Assembly: GCA_947260005.1 (NCBI GenBank)
Contig: CAMYOL010000029.1
Location: 125,077-189,076, forward strand
Direction: 5' to 3'
DNA: 64,000 bases
Source: an uncultured Ectothiorhodospiraceae bacterium
GTDB taxonomy: Bacteria > Pseudomonadota > Gammaproteobacteria > UBA6429 > Thiohalophilaceae
Positions 9,264 through 21,041 of the stretch are shown here, one piece after another. Numbering within the stretch: the stretch's first letter is position 1; each line of letters opens with the position of its first letter. Under the pieces are notes generated by a model. It was not told the origin of the DNA and searched no databases. It saw only the letters and a program-made list of their open reading frames with translations. Position numbers and translations under genes: made by a program.

Positions 9264-9839
9264 ATGAAATATTTAATACTCGTACTCACCATGTTAACAC
9301 CATTCTCAGTTCAGGCCGGAGAACACCACCTAGTACCGATGGTTGGTTTTACCAATTGGTCAGATGAATCCGGGCATACCGCACGCGCCACCCCAATCAC
9401 ATTCGAGGATGACTCGAACTTTGTCTTAGGCTTTAAGTACTTATATATGCTCGACAATGGCTTTGCCTTCGGTGCCGATACTTATCTCTACAAAAAAGAT
9501 GTAGCCTCACCCGTCACGATCAGTGATGCCGGTGTATCGCACTTTCATGCCCTGGTACAGTATTATTTTAATTCGAAAGAATCCATTTCACCCTTTATTG
9601 GCGCAGGTTTTGGATTTACAGGGATTGCCTTCAATGGTGGCCTGCTTGATGACGAAAGCTCATCTGGTTTGTCATATGAATTGAATGGCGGCGTACTGTT
9701 CCGTATAACCGATCTGATAGGTGTACAAGTTGAGTATAAATTTACCGACTTTGATGTGGACGACTCTATCAATGGCTTTCGAACGGATATCAATACAGAT
9801 TCCCACAGTCTACTGTTTGGCGTCGCGATAATTCTTTAG
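9264..9839 (+). CDS. Outer-membrane beta-barrel protein
   Basis: A 191-residue secreted protein: signal peptide 1-18 (cleavage after VQA), then alternating amphipathic strands with repeated aromatic girdle residues (GLKYLY-type and VEYKFTDF), ending in a strand ...SLLFGVAIIL whose hydrophobic terminus fits barrel insertion. The pattern resembles small 8-strand barrels of the OmpA/opacity-like type (GAGFGFTG, GVQVEYKF). A GGGAG lies before the ATG. It is a single gene. Ligand or role cannot be read from the sequence. Confidence 0.85.
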   Translation: MKYLILVLTMLTPFSVQAGEHHLVPMVGFTNWSDESGHTARATPITFEDDSNFVLGFKYLYMLDNGFAFGADTYLYKKDVASPVTISDAGVSHFHALVQYYFNSKESISPFIGAGFGFTGIAFNGGLLDDESSSGLSYELNGGVLFRITDLIGVQVEYKFTDFDVDDSINGFRTDINTDSHSLLFGVAIIL

Positions 9840-9934
9840 TCAGACCGAAACGGCTAAATCTCAGCTATTGATTCCTTGCCTTGATTTACGTTGAGGTAGG
9901 CTTAATAAAGGGAATCTAATGTAGCAACAGATTA

Positions 9935-9951
9935 AATACGTCTCTGACCCC
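9935..9951. repeat. REP-like half site
   Basis: A single copy of the core AATACGTCTCTGACCCC that recurs as inverted pairs elsewhere in the window. No partner copy is found within the surrounding gap. Confidence 0.75.
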
Positions 9952-9981
9952 GGTTTTTTAAACTGGTATACTAGTCGGACT

Positions 9982-10641
9982 ATGTTTAATGATCTCAGTA
10001 CCGGCCAATTAGTCGCCGTCGCCATCTTGCCAACTTTGCTGGCTATCGTGGTTCACGAAGTGGCGCACGGCTGGGTGGCCTATCGCCTTGGCGACAACAC
10101 CGCTTTTATGATGGGTCGCTTAACCCTCAACCCTTTCAAACACATTGATCCGATCGGAACTATCCTGGTCCCATTCATTCTTATCATTACAGTTGGTTTT
10201 GCCTTTGGTTGGGCCAAACCCGTGCCAATCGACTGGCGAAACCTGCAACAACCAAAACGTGATATTCCGCTTGTAGCCGCAGCCGGACCCGCTAGTAATT
10301 TTCTTATGGCCATCGGCTGGGGTTTATTAACAAAGCTTGCCAGCATATTACCATCCAGCCTGAGCGCTTTTGCTGAGCCACTTACCTACATGGGAATTTG
10401 GGGTATTTGGATCAATATTATCCTCATGGTGTTCAATCTGATGCCCATTCCACCTACCGATGGTGGCCGGATCGCCATCAGTCTACTGCCATCGCGTATG
10501 TCATATTCTCTGCAGAAAATTGAACCCTACGGCATGTTTATCATCGTGGGCTTACTGCTAACAGGTATTCTCTGGCAAATTATAGGGCCAGCGGTAGAAA
10601 TCGTTGTAACCCTAATTCAGTATCTAACCGGCCTGCATTAA
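9982..10641 (+). CDS. Site-2 protease family (M50) intramembrane metallopeptidase
   Basis: A 219-residue polytopic protein with about five or six hydrophobic segments. The zinc site HEVAH is at 25-29 in the first helix. The third ligand region NLMPIPPTDGG (Asp160) has the NxxPxxxxDGG pattern of the M50 family. No PDZ or CBS domain is fused, so this is the short bacterial form (YwhC-like) rather than RseP. The family cleaves within membranes; the substrate is unknown. The ribosome binding site is weak. Confidence 0.92.
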   Translation: MFNDLSTGQLVAVAILPTLLAIVVHEVAHGWVAYRLGDNTAFMMGRLTLNPFKHIDPIGTILVPFILIITVGFAFGWAKPVPIDWRNLQQPKRDIPLVAAAGPASNFLMAIGWGLLTKLASILPSSLSAFAEPLTYMGIWGIWINIILMVFNLMPIPPTDGGRIAISLLPSRMSYSLQKIEPYGMFIIVGLLLTGILWQIIGPAVEIVVTLIQYLTGLH

Positions 10642-10725
10642 ATAATCCTAGAGGTAAAACGATTTAAATAGGCTACTCTTTGATAGACCCTCATCTTAGG
10701 CAAGACGAAATACAAAGGAACTGTG

Positions 10726-11211
10726 ATGCCCCCATCTGATCCTATCGCGCGGTTGCAACGACTATGGCAGCGTTTAGCGCCTCTACCAGGTGGCACCTGG
10801 TTATTTAGCCGAATTTTGGGCTGGATTATTCCTTACACGGGCACGATTGGCGCCAATGTAAAAGAATTAAAACCGGGTTACGCATTAATAGAGTTGCGTG
10901 ATCGACGGCGTGTGCGGAATCATTTGCATTCAATTCACGCCCTGGCATTAGCAAATTTAGGTGAACTTGCCAGTGGACTCGCCATGCTGGGCACTTTACC
11001 AGCTAATACTCGCGGCATTCCGACCCAGTTGTCAATTGACTACTTTAAAAAAGCACGTGGTATGTTAACGGCTGAGAGCCATTGCAGACCACCAATGGTA
11101 AGCGAAGATATTGACTTTAAAGTTTACGCTGATATTCGTGATAGCGAAGGCGATCAAGTCGCACGTACTACAGTAATCTGGCGTCTGGGCCCGGTACCAG
11201 ACAAAACATGA
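10726..11211 (+). CDS. DUF4442 hotdog-fold protein
   Basis: A 161-residue protein of the hotdog thioesterase superfamily, DUF4442-like. The stretch RVRNHLHSIHALALANLGEL places the Asn/His and helix seen in this group, and the FKKARGMLTAES part fits the following strand. Known relatives are putative acyl-CoA or acyl-ACP thioesterases. The ATG used has AAGGA ten bases upstream; a GTG one codon earlier is possible. Its stop overlaps the start of the nitronate monooxygenase gene (ATGA), so the two are translationally coupled. Confidence 0.85.
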   Translation: MPPSDPIARLQRLWQRLAPLPGGTWLFSRILGWIIPYTGTIGANVKELKPGYALIELRDRRRVRNHLHSIHALALANLGELASGLAMLGTLPANTRGIPTQLSIDYFKKARGMLTAESHCRPPMVSEDIDFKVYADIRDSEGDQVARTTVIWRLGPVPDKT

Positions 11212-12203
11212 CACAACCCTCTCCCAGCTACGAAACGCCACTAAGTCGTGCCTTTACTAATCAGGTTGATATAAGCTTACCGATTATCTGCGGACCAATG
11301 TATCCCTGTAGCAATCCGGAGTTAGTCGCAGCCGTTTCAGACGCAGGCGCATTAGGTGTCGTACAACCCATCTCATTAACTTATGTACATGGATATGATT
11401 TTCGTAAAGGCTTACGATATATCCGTACACTTACTGACAAACCAATCGGCCTGAATGCACTTATCGAACAAAGCAGCAAACGTTATCACGAACGTATGGT
11501 GCAGTGGATTGATATTGCCTTGGAAGAAGGTGTTCGATTCTTTATCACATCATTAGGTAAACCTGACTGGGTCGTTAAACGTGTCCATGCTGAGGGCGGC
11601 GTGGTTTATCATGATGCGACTGAAACTAAATGGGCAAGAAAAGCCGTGGATGCCAATGTCGATGGGTTAATAGCGGTAAATAATCGAGCCGGTGGCCATG
11701 CAGGAAAACTTTCGACTCAAAACTTATATGATAAATTACGCACGTTTGGGTTACCCATAATATGCGCCGGCGGTATCAGTACACCGACCGAATTTCGACA
11801 TGCTCTCGAACAGGGTTACGCCGGAGTACAAATGGGCACGCGTTTTATCGCCACCACCGAATGCAATGCTCCACTGCCTTATAAACAAGCGATTGTAGAT
11901 GCCAATGAAACCGATATAGTATTAAGTGAACGCGTCAGTGGTACACCGGTATCATTAATACATACACCCTATCTCGATCGTCTGGGCTTAAAGACTAACC
12001 GCTTTGAAAAATGGTTACTTCGCAGGCAAAGTACAAAATATCTATTACGAACGCTATATATGCTTAGATCATTATGGAAGTTAAAACGCGCCATACTCGA
12101 TAAAACCGGCAGATTGGATTACTGGCAAGCAGGAAAAAGTGTCCAGGGTATTAAGGCGATCGAACCGGTAAGTGACATTATCAAACGCTTTGCCGGTAAT
12201 TAA
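11208..12203 (+). CDS. Nitronate monooxygenase family flavoprotein
   Basis: A 331-residue TIM-barrel FMN enzyme of the nitronate monooxygenase (2-nitropropane dioxygenase) family. Seen are the opening PIICGPMYPCSNPELVAAVS, the NNRAGGHAG segment with the conserved histidine of the active site, and the FMN phosphate loop ICAGGIST followed by VQMGTRF. It oxidises nitronates with oxygen in known members; many relatives have untested substrates. The ATGA overlap with the DUF4442 gene suggests a shared acyl or alkyl substrate context, which is inference. Confidence 0.9.
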   Translation: MTQPSPSYETPLSRAFTNQVDISLPIICGPMYPCSNPELVAAVSDAGALGVVQPISLTYVHGYDFRKGLRYIRTLTDKPIGLNALIEQSSKRYHERMVQWIDIALEEGVRFFITSLGKPDWVVKRVHAEGGVVYHDATETKWARKAVDANVDGLIAVNNRAGGHAGKLSTQNLYDKLRTFGLPIICAGGISTPTEFRHALEQGYAGVQMGTRFIATTECNAPLPYKQAIVDANETDIVLSERVSGTPVSLIHTPYLDRLGLKTNRFEKWLLRRQSTKYLLRTLYMLRSLWKLKRAILDKTGRLDYWQAGKSVQGIKAIEPVSDIIKRFAGN

Positions 12204-12232
12204 CTAATACGTCTGCTAATATGGATGAAGCT

Positions 12233-12355
12233 TTATTTTGTAGTTGATGGTGCTACTGGTCTTATTCGGCCTACCGCTACGATAAATAATCCACAGATAA
12301 ATCTGATCAATAAAATTACAAGAAATAATTTAATAACCGCACTGAAAACATTCAT
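12233..12355 (-). CDS. Possible 40-residue single-helix membrane peptide
   Basis: Found by reading the gap downstream of the nitronate monooxygenase gene. It opens with ATG preceded by AAGGA at a good distance and codes for one hydrophobic helix (about 4-28) with a basic, proline-containing tail. No family is recognised. It lies just downstream of another minus-strand membrane protein gene. Short length means chance cannot be excluded. Confidence 0.4.
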   Translation of the reverse strand: MNVFSAVIKLFLVILLIRFICGLFIVAVGRIRPVAPSTTK

Positions 12356-12468
12356 CTGAAAGATCCTTTTTAATGTTCCCCAATATATTCCCGTATTAGG
12401 TATACACTACCACTACCTCCCTTATTTAATACTTACTCCAATAATGCTTACCTAAAATAAATTATGCT

Positions 12469-12894
12469 TCACTGTGCAGGTTTTGGTATCTCCGATTTTG
12501 AGTCACCAGCCGTCTGACTGGAAGAACTGGAGGCTGGCCCAGGCAGAAGTGGATTACAATTTTTAATGGTTACCTTACCTTGCAACAGGTTACCTTTGGA
12601 ATATTCGTTAAAGTGACAGGTATTTGAAGCGGGATCATAATTTTCAATCCATAAGTTATCGTCTTTCCAGGTTGCCGCAATATGATGTTGTCCTTCAGGT
12701 ACCGTAATCGACATCACGCCACCATAACGTTTCACGAAGAGTTGTTGAAAATGAAAAAAGTAAGCCGCCCATCCGATAATGAATACAACCAACGCTCCAA
12801 TCAAGCCCACTTTCCACTTATCCAGTCGACCAAGAATAAATACAAAGCCCATTGCGATAGCGATCACCATCGCCCAGTAAAAATATGTAATCAT
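12469..12894 (-). CDS. Uncharacterised two-helix membrane protein
   Basis: A 141-residue protein with two membrane helices close together (about 2-20 and 30-47), separated by a short basic loop (GRLDKWK), so the remaining 90 residues should be outside the cytoplasm. That part holds a small beta domain with two cysteines (NTCHFNEY and KNCNPL), perhaps a disulfide, and a low-complexity Ser/Pro/Lys tail. Family not recognised. Confidence 0.75.
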   Translation of the reverse strand: MITYFYWAMVIAIAMGFVFILGRLDKWKVGLIGALVVFIIGWAAYFFHFQQLFVKRYGGVMSITVPEGQHHIAATWKDDNLWIENYDPASNTCHFNEYSKGNLLQGKVTIKNCNPLLPGPASSSSSQTAGDSKSEIPKPAQ

Positions 12895-12928
12895 CCTGTC
12901 ATGCTCTCCATTATGGTTATAAGTATCT

Positions 12929-13017
12929 AATTGGGGTCAAAGATGTATTTTCTGGATTCCCTTCTTCAAGGGAAATGTGCCCTGCGGGTATGACTTTATT
13001 GATAAAAACGTCTCTGA
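12929..13017. repeat. Degenerate REP-like inverted pair
   Basis: AATTGGGGTCAAAGATGTATTTT at the left and AAAAACGTCTCTGAC at the right are decayed, opposed copies of the window's REP core. Between them is a 7-bp hairpin (TTCCCTT/AAGGGAA, 12956-12973). It sits between arfB and the two-helix membrane protein gene. Confidence 0.65.
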
Positions 13018-13044
13018 CGGTGATAAAGTGGCCTCAATTAAACG

Positions 13045-13467
13045 CTAGCTATTGTAGTCCGTTACCTTACCACGGGAGACCTTGACCTTACCACGACGAG
13101 TTTTCTGATCAAGACGCTTTTTCTTCGCACTCTTGCTGGGTTTAGTCGCTTTTCGTTTCTTTTGAGTGACTCCCACGCTGCGAATTAAGGCCTGTAAACG
13201 TTGCAGAGCATTTTCGCGATTTTTTTCCTGGCTGCGATATTGCTGTGCCTTGATAATAATCACCCCATCCTTGCTAATACGCTGATCCGACAACGTTAAT
13301 AGCCGCTGCTTATAAATCTCGGGCAAACTCGATGCATGAATATCAAAACGCAAGTGAATCGCCGTAGCGACCTTGTTGACATTCTGGCCACCTGCTCCCT
13401 GGGCTCGAATGGCACTAAGCTCGATTTCTTCATCGGGGATATTGACCTGATTGGATATTCTTAACAT
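13045..13467 (-). CDS. arfB: Ribosome rescue peptidyl-tRNA hydrolase ArfB
   Basis: A 140-residue release-factor-like protein that frees stalled ribosomes by hydrolysing peptidyl-tRNA. The catalytic GGQ motif is at 26-28 within [12 protein letters not shown]. The C-terminal 45 residues are highly basic ([16 protein letters not shown]), the tail that in known ArfB enters the empty mRNA channel. Length matches YaeJ/ArfB and excludes full release factors. It follows icd after a terminator-like hairpin. Confidence 0.95.
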   Translation of the reverse strand: MLRISNQVNIPDEEIELSAIRAQGAGGQNVNKVATAIHLRFDIHASSLPEIYKQRLLTLSDQRISKDGVIIIKAQQYRSQEKNRENALQRLQALIRSVGVTQKKRKATKPSKSAKKKRLDQKTRRGKVKVSRGKVTDYNS

Positions 13468-13488
13468 GATATTATTTGAATCAAAATA

Positions 13489-13510
13489 AAAGGCCGGATA
13501 ACCGACCTTT
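13489..13510 (-). terminator. Terminator-like hairpin after icd
   Basis: On the minus strand AAAGGTCGG, loop TTAT, CCGGCCTTT and then T-rich sequence. One G-T wobble in nine pairs. It lies about 13 bases after the icd stop and just upstream of arfB. Confidence 0.7.
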
Positions 13511-13522
13511 AGATTTTGTCTT

Positions 13523-15814
<2,292 letters not shown>

Positions 15815-15845
15815 CTATTATATTTCAAATCGAAGATAGGGGCAG

Positions 15846-15940
15846 AATTTAATAGGGGTCAGAGAGGTATTTTTTAAGATCCTTCACTTCGCTCAGGATG
15901 ACAATCACATAAAAAATACCTCTCTGACCCCTATTAAATT
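15846..15940. repeat. REP-like element, perfect 30-bp inverted repeat
   Basis: Arms 15846-15875 and 15911-15940 are exact reverse complements over 30 bases and contain the core GGGGTCAGAGAGGTATTTTT. The 35-base spacer includes CTTCACTTCGCTCAGGATGA. Its left arm begins 98 bases upstream of the icd start, and its right arm ends six bases from the stop of the ABC permease gene, so it could also end transcription of the ABC operon. Confidence 0.95.
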
Positions 15941-15945
15941 CCATC

Positions 15946-16707
15946 CTATTGTCTCAAACGATACCCGGTTTTGAACATCCACCACACAATGATCAGACAG
16001 ATGCAGAGGAAGACCAAGATCATGGCAAGACTCAAGCCAACGCTGACATCAGCGACCTCAAAAAAACTCCAACGAAAGCCGCTAATCAAATACACCACTG
16101 GGTTAAACAAAGTGACGGTCTGCCAGGCAGGTGGCAGCATACTGACGGAATAAAAACTACCACCAAGAAACACAAGCGGCGTCACCACCAGCAATGGAAT
16201 CAGTTGTAATTTTTCAAAGTTACTGGCCCATAAACCAATAATAAATCCAAACAAGCTAAATGAAATGCAGGTTAGAATTAGAAAGCTCAACATCCATATT
16301 GGATGAGCAATCTCCAATGGGACAAATAATCCAGCTGTAAAAAGTATAATCAAACCGATAATAAACGACTTGGTCGCCGCCGCCCCGACATAACCTATCA
16401 CAATCTCTACAAACGAAATTGGCGCAGACAAAATCTCATAAATAGTCCCGGTAAACTTGGGTAAATAAATACCGAATGACGCATTGGCAATGCTTTGCGT
16501 CAATAATGCCAGCATCATCAGGCCTGGTACGATAAAGGCACCGTATGAAACACCATCAACAGACTCAATACGCGAGCCAATCGCGGTACCAAACACGACG
16601 AAGTAAAGCACTGTGGAAATAACGGGAGACGCAAAACTCTGGGCCAGGGTCTCCCAGGCACGCATCATTTCGTACTTATAGATAACCTTAATCGCTTGTG
16701 TGTTCAT
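15946..16707 (-). CDS. ABC-2 type transporter permease
   Basis: A 253-residue inner-membrane protein with six hydrophobic helices, ABC-2 superfamily, the membrane half of an exporter. The segments [27 protein letters not shown] and [13 protein letters not shown] match the YadH/DrrB-like group. Its ATG overlaps the stop of the ATPase gene by one base (TAATG), so both are made together. The cargo cannot be inferred. Confidence 0.93.
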   Translation of the reverse strand: MNTQAIKVIYKYEMMRAWETLAQSFASPVISTVLYFVVFGTAIGSRIESVDGVSYGAFIVPGLMMLALLTQSIANASFGIYLPKFTGTIYEILSAPISFVEIVIGYVGAAATKSFIIGLIILFTAGLFVPLEIAHPIWMLSFLILTCISFSLFGFIIGLWASNFEKLQLIPLLVVTPLVFLGGSFYSVSMLPPAWQTVTLFNPVVYLISGFRWSFFEVADVSVGLSLAMILVFLCICLIIVWWMFKTGYRLRQ

Positions 16708-17630
16708 TATTTTGTATTCACCAGACTAACAAAAATTTCTTCCAATGAAGTTTTGGTCGTATTGACATCTTTTATCAGCAACCCGGCCTCACTAACTGCC
16801 TGTAATAATCCGTTGATGCCCGTATTCGTTTTGTGTGGATCATAGGTGTAAATCAGCTGTGCACCCTCTTCCGACGATTCAAGTGACCAAGGTGCCAGAG
16901 CCTCAGGTAAATTCGTAAGCTCCGCTTCAAGTTCGATAACGAGTTGCCGTTTGCCTAGCTTATGCATCAAGGCCTGTTTATCATCGACCAATAGTAATTC
17001 ACCCTTATTGATGACACCAACCCGATCAGCAATCGCTTCGGCTTCCTCTATATAATGAGTCGTAAGAATAATAGTCACACCCGACTCACGCAGGCGTTGC
17101 ACTAATGCCCACATATCCTTTCTTAATTCCACATCCACACCAGCAGTCGGTTCATCTAAAAACAAAATCATTGGTTCATGTGCCAGTGCCTTGCCAATCA
17201 GTACACGTCGTTTCATTCCACCCGACAGGGCCATCAACATGCTGTCTTTTTTATCCCATAACGACAAATCCTTTAGTAACTTTTGTAAATAATCCGAATT
17301 CGGCTTTTTACCGAACAGGCCTCGACTAAAAGACACCGTATTCCAGACTTTTTCAAAGGCACCCAGGGTGAGTTCCTGTGGAACCAAACCAATCATACTG
17401 CGTGTAATGCGATAGTCCGTATCAATATTATGACCACCGACCGTAACCGAACCCGAACTGGCATTAACTATTCCGCAGATAATAGAAATAAGTGTCGTCT
17501 TACCCGCTCCATTCGGGCCCAACAACGCCAGTATTTCTCCTGGCTGAATATCCAGGTTTACTTCTTTAAGCGCCTGAAAACCACTGGCATAGGTCTTAGA
17601 TAAATTCGAAATGGAAACGATTGGTTGCAT
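16707..17630 (-). CDS. ABC transporter ATP-binding protein (YadG-like)
   Basis: A 307-residue ATPase partner of the downstream permease. Walker [11 protein letters not shown], signature [10 protein letters not shown], Walker [13 protein letters not shown], then the switch histidine in [10 protein letters not shown]. The C-terminal extension beyond residue 220 is typical of the DrrA/YadG exporters. The gene pair has the same order and sizes as E. coli yadGH. The ribosome binding site before its ATG is weak. Confidence 0.94.
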   Translation of the reverse strand: MQPIVSISNLSKTYASGFQALKEVNLDIQPGEILALLGPNGAGKTTLISIICGIVNASSGSVTVGGHNIDTDYRITRSMIGLVPQELTLGAFEKVWNTVSFSRGLFGKKPNSDYLQKLLKDLSLWDKKDSMLMALSGGMKRRVLIGKALAHEPMILFLDEPTAGVDVELRKDMWALVQRLRESGVTIILTTHYIEEAEAIADRVGVINKGELLLVDDKQALMHKLGKRQLVIELEAELTNLPEALAPWSLESSEEGAQLIYTYDPHKTNTGINGLLQAVSEAGLLIKDVNTTKTSLEEIFVSLVNTK

Positions 17631-17820
17631 ACTAATATCTTTTTTTGTTTAGGTTATTCGCTAATTTAAATAAATATAAATCGCTTAGACAATAAACTAC
17701 CATGTCACAAAACACGACTCGAGTCTTTACATATTTATAATATCCCCTAACTCTTCAGGTTTGTCATATTGAATGAGCATGGCCTGATGATAACTTAAAA
17801 TCAGATTGCTCAGGACTATT

Positions 17821-18189
17821 TTAGGATTTATCTTTATCCAACATGGATTTCAAATCTGCAAATGGATGATGAGTCGATGCTGAAGCTCCATTATCGCTAC
17901 CGGCTTTACTTTGTTGTGCTTCCAATTGGCGCTGGTGTTCATTGTCATGACAATATAAACATAATAACTCCCAGTTGCTACCATCTGGCGGATTGTTATC
18001 GTGGTTATGGTCGCGGTGATGAACGGTCAACTCAGCAAGGTTTTTACCTGAAAACTCCCGACCACATCGGCCACAGATATGCGGATACATCTTTAACGCT
18101 TGCCCTCGGTAAGTCTGATCGCGCTCTTCGTTGACACGCCGGGCCTCGGCTACTAATTTGTTCAGCTTATCATCATCAGATTTAGTCAT
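17821..18189 (-). CDS. yajD: YajD-like HNH nuclease
   Basis: A 122-residue HNH endonuclease-fold protein. Two zinc-binding pairs are seen, CGRC and CLYC, around the catalytic HHRDHNHDNN segment (HNH). Length and motif order match E. coli YajD. The start chosen has GGAG five bases before ATG; an earlier ATG eight codons upstream has no site. It begins about ten bases after the stop of the DUF6629-like gene, whose end contains this ribosome binding site, so the two are probably coupled. Confidence 0.9.
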   Translation of the reverse strand: MTKSDDDKLNKLVAEARRVNEERDQTYRGQALKMYPHICGRCGREFSGKNLAELTVHHRDHNHDNNPPDGSNWELLCLYCHDNEHQRQLEAQQSKAGSDNGASASTHHPFADLKSMLDKDKS

Positions 18190-18199
18190 AACTACTCCA

Positions 18200-18874
18200 T
18201 TAAGCATCTTCATGTGTCGTTTTTGTGATACGAATGATCATAAAAAGAACATACAAAGACAAGACCGCGGCAAAGTAGCACCAGATAGAAATAAAAGCGT
18301 GTCCAAAGTAGACAGTTGATATAACAACTGACATCGCAATAATGACTCCGAAAACTCTCAGATAGCGATCACTTGATAGTAACAATGACGCTATAACGAG
18401 CACTGCATACAATACCCGTACCGCGATTCGTGGTATGTAATCATCATACAACAACGTCGCTTTGTAACTAATGGATTTCTGAACTAACTCCACTACCAAC
18501 CAGTCAGAATTAAACCAAAGTGGAACATACATTATCAGGCCATGTACCGCACCTAACAGAAAAAACGTAAACATGACTTTCCTTTTCAGTGTGTTACTTT
18601 CAACCACGTAACAAGCAAGCGGTATCCAAAAAAGCCAAAATAAATGCGAGAAAAACATAAAGCCCAGGGCTGGTAAACGCGTAGCCCCTCCTCCACCTGG
18701 CTCAATTGCTAACCAGACAAAACCTTCGAACAACTGCTGGATTCCAAAAATAAGAGGCAACAAGACAATCAGCCGATACTTTTTATTAAGCGGGGCGACT
18801 TTTTTAATACAATAAGCCCCAACGGGAATTAGGACGACAGCAGCACTAAAACTAGCCGTAGCTGAAAAACACAT
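18200..18874 (-). CDS. DUF6629-like polytopic membrane protein
   Basis: A 224-residue protein with about seven hydrophobic segments. It opens with MCFSATASF, an N-terminal signature shared by this uncharacterised family. A loop with GGGG and the pair QQLFEGFVWL lie after the second helix. AAGGAG is well placed before the ATG. Directly upstream of yajD in the same direction. No function is known. Confidence 0.82.
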   Translation of the reverse strand: MCFSATASFSAAVVLIPVGAYCIKKVAPLNKKYRLIVLLPLIFGIQQLFEGFVWLAIEPGGGGATRLPALGFMFFSHLFWLFWIPLACYVVESNTLKRKVMFTFFLLGAVHGLIMYVPLWFNSDWLVVELVQKSISYKATLLYDDYIPRIAVRVLYAVLVIASLLLSSDRYLRVFGVIIAMSVVISTVYFGHAFISIWCYFAAVLSLYVLFMIIRITKTTHEDA

Positions 18875-19248
18875 ACATTCTCCTTCAATAATCCAGCAGA
18901 GAAAAATTATTATAAGTCATTCTAACTCGCGATAATAACTCAGGCTGGCCTTTTTTACCGCACCAGTGTTACTAATACCTGTTGCAGGCTTTGCGGTGGA
19001 CAAATCATGGTAAAAAAGCCACATTTAAAAACCTTCCTACTTCCTACTTCCTACTTCCTACTTCCTACTTCCTACTTCCTATTTTCAGTCCAGATATTTA
19101 CCGTCATTTTCCATAAAAGACATTCCGCCCCTCCTAAATTAACTATAGATGCCAGACTTTAATTATAGTTTAAAAATAAGTGGCTAAGCACCACAGACAA
19201 TACTCTTAGTATATTGGGTGTCTTATATACATCTAATGTAAAAGGTAA
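18875..19248. other. Gene-free region with repeats
   Basis: No convincing coding frame. It contains the CTTCCTA tandem array and, to its left, an inverted pair (CTTTTTTACC near 18948-18957 and GGTAAAAAAG near 19009-19018) that encloses a second pair around CCGCACC/GGTGG. This may be a decayed hairpin element or a terminator of the acetyltransferase gene. Confidence 0.5.
19033..19081. repeat. Tandem repeat CTTCCTA x7
   Basis: Seven perfect head-to-tail copies of the heptamer CTTCCTA in 49 bases, in the gap between the DUF6629-like gene and the acetyltransferase gene. Confidence 0.96.
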
Positions 19249-19674
19249 CTATAATTTCAGTATCATTTTTACATGCGGGATACCCGCATCCATAAACGTC
19301 GCACCACTCACTTCAAAATGGGCTTTTTTGTAAAAATCGACCACGTACAATTGTGCATGTAAGTAAACCTGAGTGTGCCCATCTAGTTTAGCCAGCTCGA
19401 GTAATTTTTCCAGCAATAGAGACCCAATTCCGTTTCGCCGGTAGTCCTTACAAATGGCCATTCGACCAATTTGTCCATCGGCGACAAGTCGCCCGGTACC
19501 GATGGGGAGATCAGTCGATAGATCCCGTGCCAGGACATGGCGGCATTCTGAATCGAGGCCGTCCCATTCCAATGCTTCAGGTACATGTTGTTCTTCAATA
19601 AACACCTCTTGACGAATCATGCCCAACGCATTCTGGTCACGCGGCCACTCGGCCTCAATGATATCAATCTCCAT
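19249..19674 (-). CDS. GNAT family N-acetyltransferase
   Basis: A 141-residue acetyl-CoA-dependent acyltransferase. The acetyl-CoA loop is seen as RMAICKDYRRNGIGSLLL (Q/RxxGxG/A variant RRNGIG), preceded by IGTGRLVADGQ and followed by the LHAQLYVVDFYKKAHFE helix-strand. It resembles the ElaA/YjcF-type GNATs. Its start overlaps the end of roxA by 11 bases, indicating cotranslation. Substrate unknown; the pairing with a ribosomal oxygenase hints at protein modification, but this is inference. Confidence 0.92.
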   Translation of the reverse strand: MEIDIIEAEWPRDQNALGMIRQEVFIEEQHVPEALEWDGLDSECRHVLARDLSTDLPIGTGRLVADGQIGRMAICKDYRRNGIGSLLLEKLLELAKLDGHTQVYLHAQLYVVDFYKKAHFEVSGATFMDAGIPHVKMILKL

Positions 19675-20914
19675 TGTCTTCTACATCCCGCTCAAAATAC
19701 AAATATCCTTGATTGATCACATTTGTTAAAAATAATAAAGCCTCTTTATTATTTAGTGCATCGGTTAATTGACCCAACGGCGGATAACGATGATTACAGA
19801 CAAGACTGACAATGGTAAGCAGGTCCAGCGAATAATATTCAACCTGCCCGTTACTAAAAAAATGAATCGTTTGCTTTTCATCTTTTTCATTACCATCCGC
19901 CAGGAAGAATGCCAGTTTCGAGGCTTCATTTCTAACCAGTTGCTGTCCATCGGCTATTCTTTGAAAGCACTGCTGGTTAGTTATGTTAAATGGAACTACA
20001 TCTACCAGCAAAGCCTCTTGTGTGCCCGACATAGCAGTTGAGCTGGTAATGTATTTTCCAAACCAGTCACTGTCCTGAATTCGGTGATTGAGTTCCTGCT
20101 GTAACATGCTATTAATTTGTTCTAATGCCTGGGGGCTGATTTCTCCCGGATTATCCTGTAAAGGCAAATGGGGATCCTGATAGAATTTTGAGTTTATAAT
20201 CTCTGTTGGATCTAACAAAACCTCATCCAGCAACGCCGTGCTGAGCTCTTTTAAATTGGGTGCACGGAAACCGATGGATATCGTGATGCAGTCATCGTCC
20301 TTATTATTTTCCTCTGCAACACCATGATGAGCCACACCGGGCGGAAGATACAACATATCGCCCGCTTCAAGCTCCCAGCTTTGTTCAGCACTAAACGATT
20401 TTAAGATCTTAAGATCAAGATTGGGAACAAAATCAGTATCATCAACTGGCTGTGTCGAAATTTTCCATTTTCGTTTACCTTCTGCTTGAAGTAAAAACAC
20501 ATCATAATTATCCGTATGCGGTCCGACCGATCCACCGGGTGCTGCGTAACTAACCATAACATCATCCACTCGCCAATTAGGAATAAACCGAAACTGTTCT
20601 AATAATTGTGCAAAAGCAGGAATATGAAGATTGCAGGATTGTAATAACAGGGTCCAGTGAGAGTCGGGTAATTGAGTAAAAAAAGCCTCTTCAAATGGAC
20701 CATGCAAGCATTGCCATGGGTGTTTACCATCACGTTCTAAAATAATCCGGGATTCAACACCCGGTTCACAGGCCAGTCCGGCCATTTCATTGGCGCTAAT
20801 AGGACAAGAAAAGCTGTCAATCGCATTACGAATCAACAAGGGTTTCTGTTGCCAGTATTCCTGTAAAAAATCCGTCAGAGCAACACCGCCCAAAATGTGA
20901 TCATTATTTTGCAT
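19664..20914 (-). CDS. roxA: Ribosomal protein uL16 arginine hydroxylase RoxA (YcfD-like)
   Basis: A 416-residue cupin/JmjC oxygenase, 2-oxoglutarate and Fe(II) dependent; E. coli YcfD hydroxylates an arginine of ribosomal protein uL16. The iron ligands are HTD (133-135, in GPHTDNYDVF) and a histidine in GVAHHGVAE (196 or 197). The opening DFLQEYWQQKPLLIRNA is typical. It is slightly longer than E. coli YcfD (373). The ribosome binding site is weak. First gene of a pair with the GNAT gene. Confidence 0.92.
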   Translation of the reverse strand: MQNNDHILGGVALTDFLQEYWQQKPLLIRNAIDSFSCPISANEMAGLACEPGVESRIILERDGKHPWQCLHGPFEEAFFTQLPDSHWTLLLQSCNLHIPAFAQLLEQFRFIPNWRVDDVMVSYAAPGGSVGPHTDNYDVFLLQAEGKRKWKISTQPVDDTDFVPNLDLKILKSFSAEQSWELEAGDMLYLPPGVAHHGVAEENNKDDDCITISIGFRAPNLKELSTALLDEVLLDPTEIINSKFYQDPHLPLQDNPGEISPQALEQINSMLQQELNHRIQDSDWFGKYITSSTAMSGTQEALLVDVVPFNITNQQCFQRIADGQQLVRNEASKLAFFLADGNEKDEKQTIHFFSNGQVEYYSLDLLTIVSLVCNHRYPPLGQLTDALNNKEALLFLTNVINQGYLYFERDVEDNGD

Positions 20915-21041
20915 AACTTAAGCAGTTTAACATCATATTTGGTAAAAAATGACGATGAATTCGCTTAACGATATCGATAATAACAGTATCAGAACCAACT
21001 TAACGCAGACGACCGATTTAACACCCCTATTAACTATCGAT

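Noticed and set aside
18948-19018. Inverted pair CTTTTTTACC/GGTAAAAAAG as a defined mobile element
   Set aside because: Arms are only about 10 bases and imperfect; kept only as a note in the gap description.
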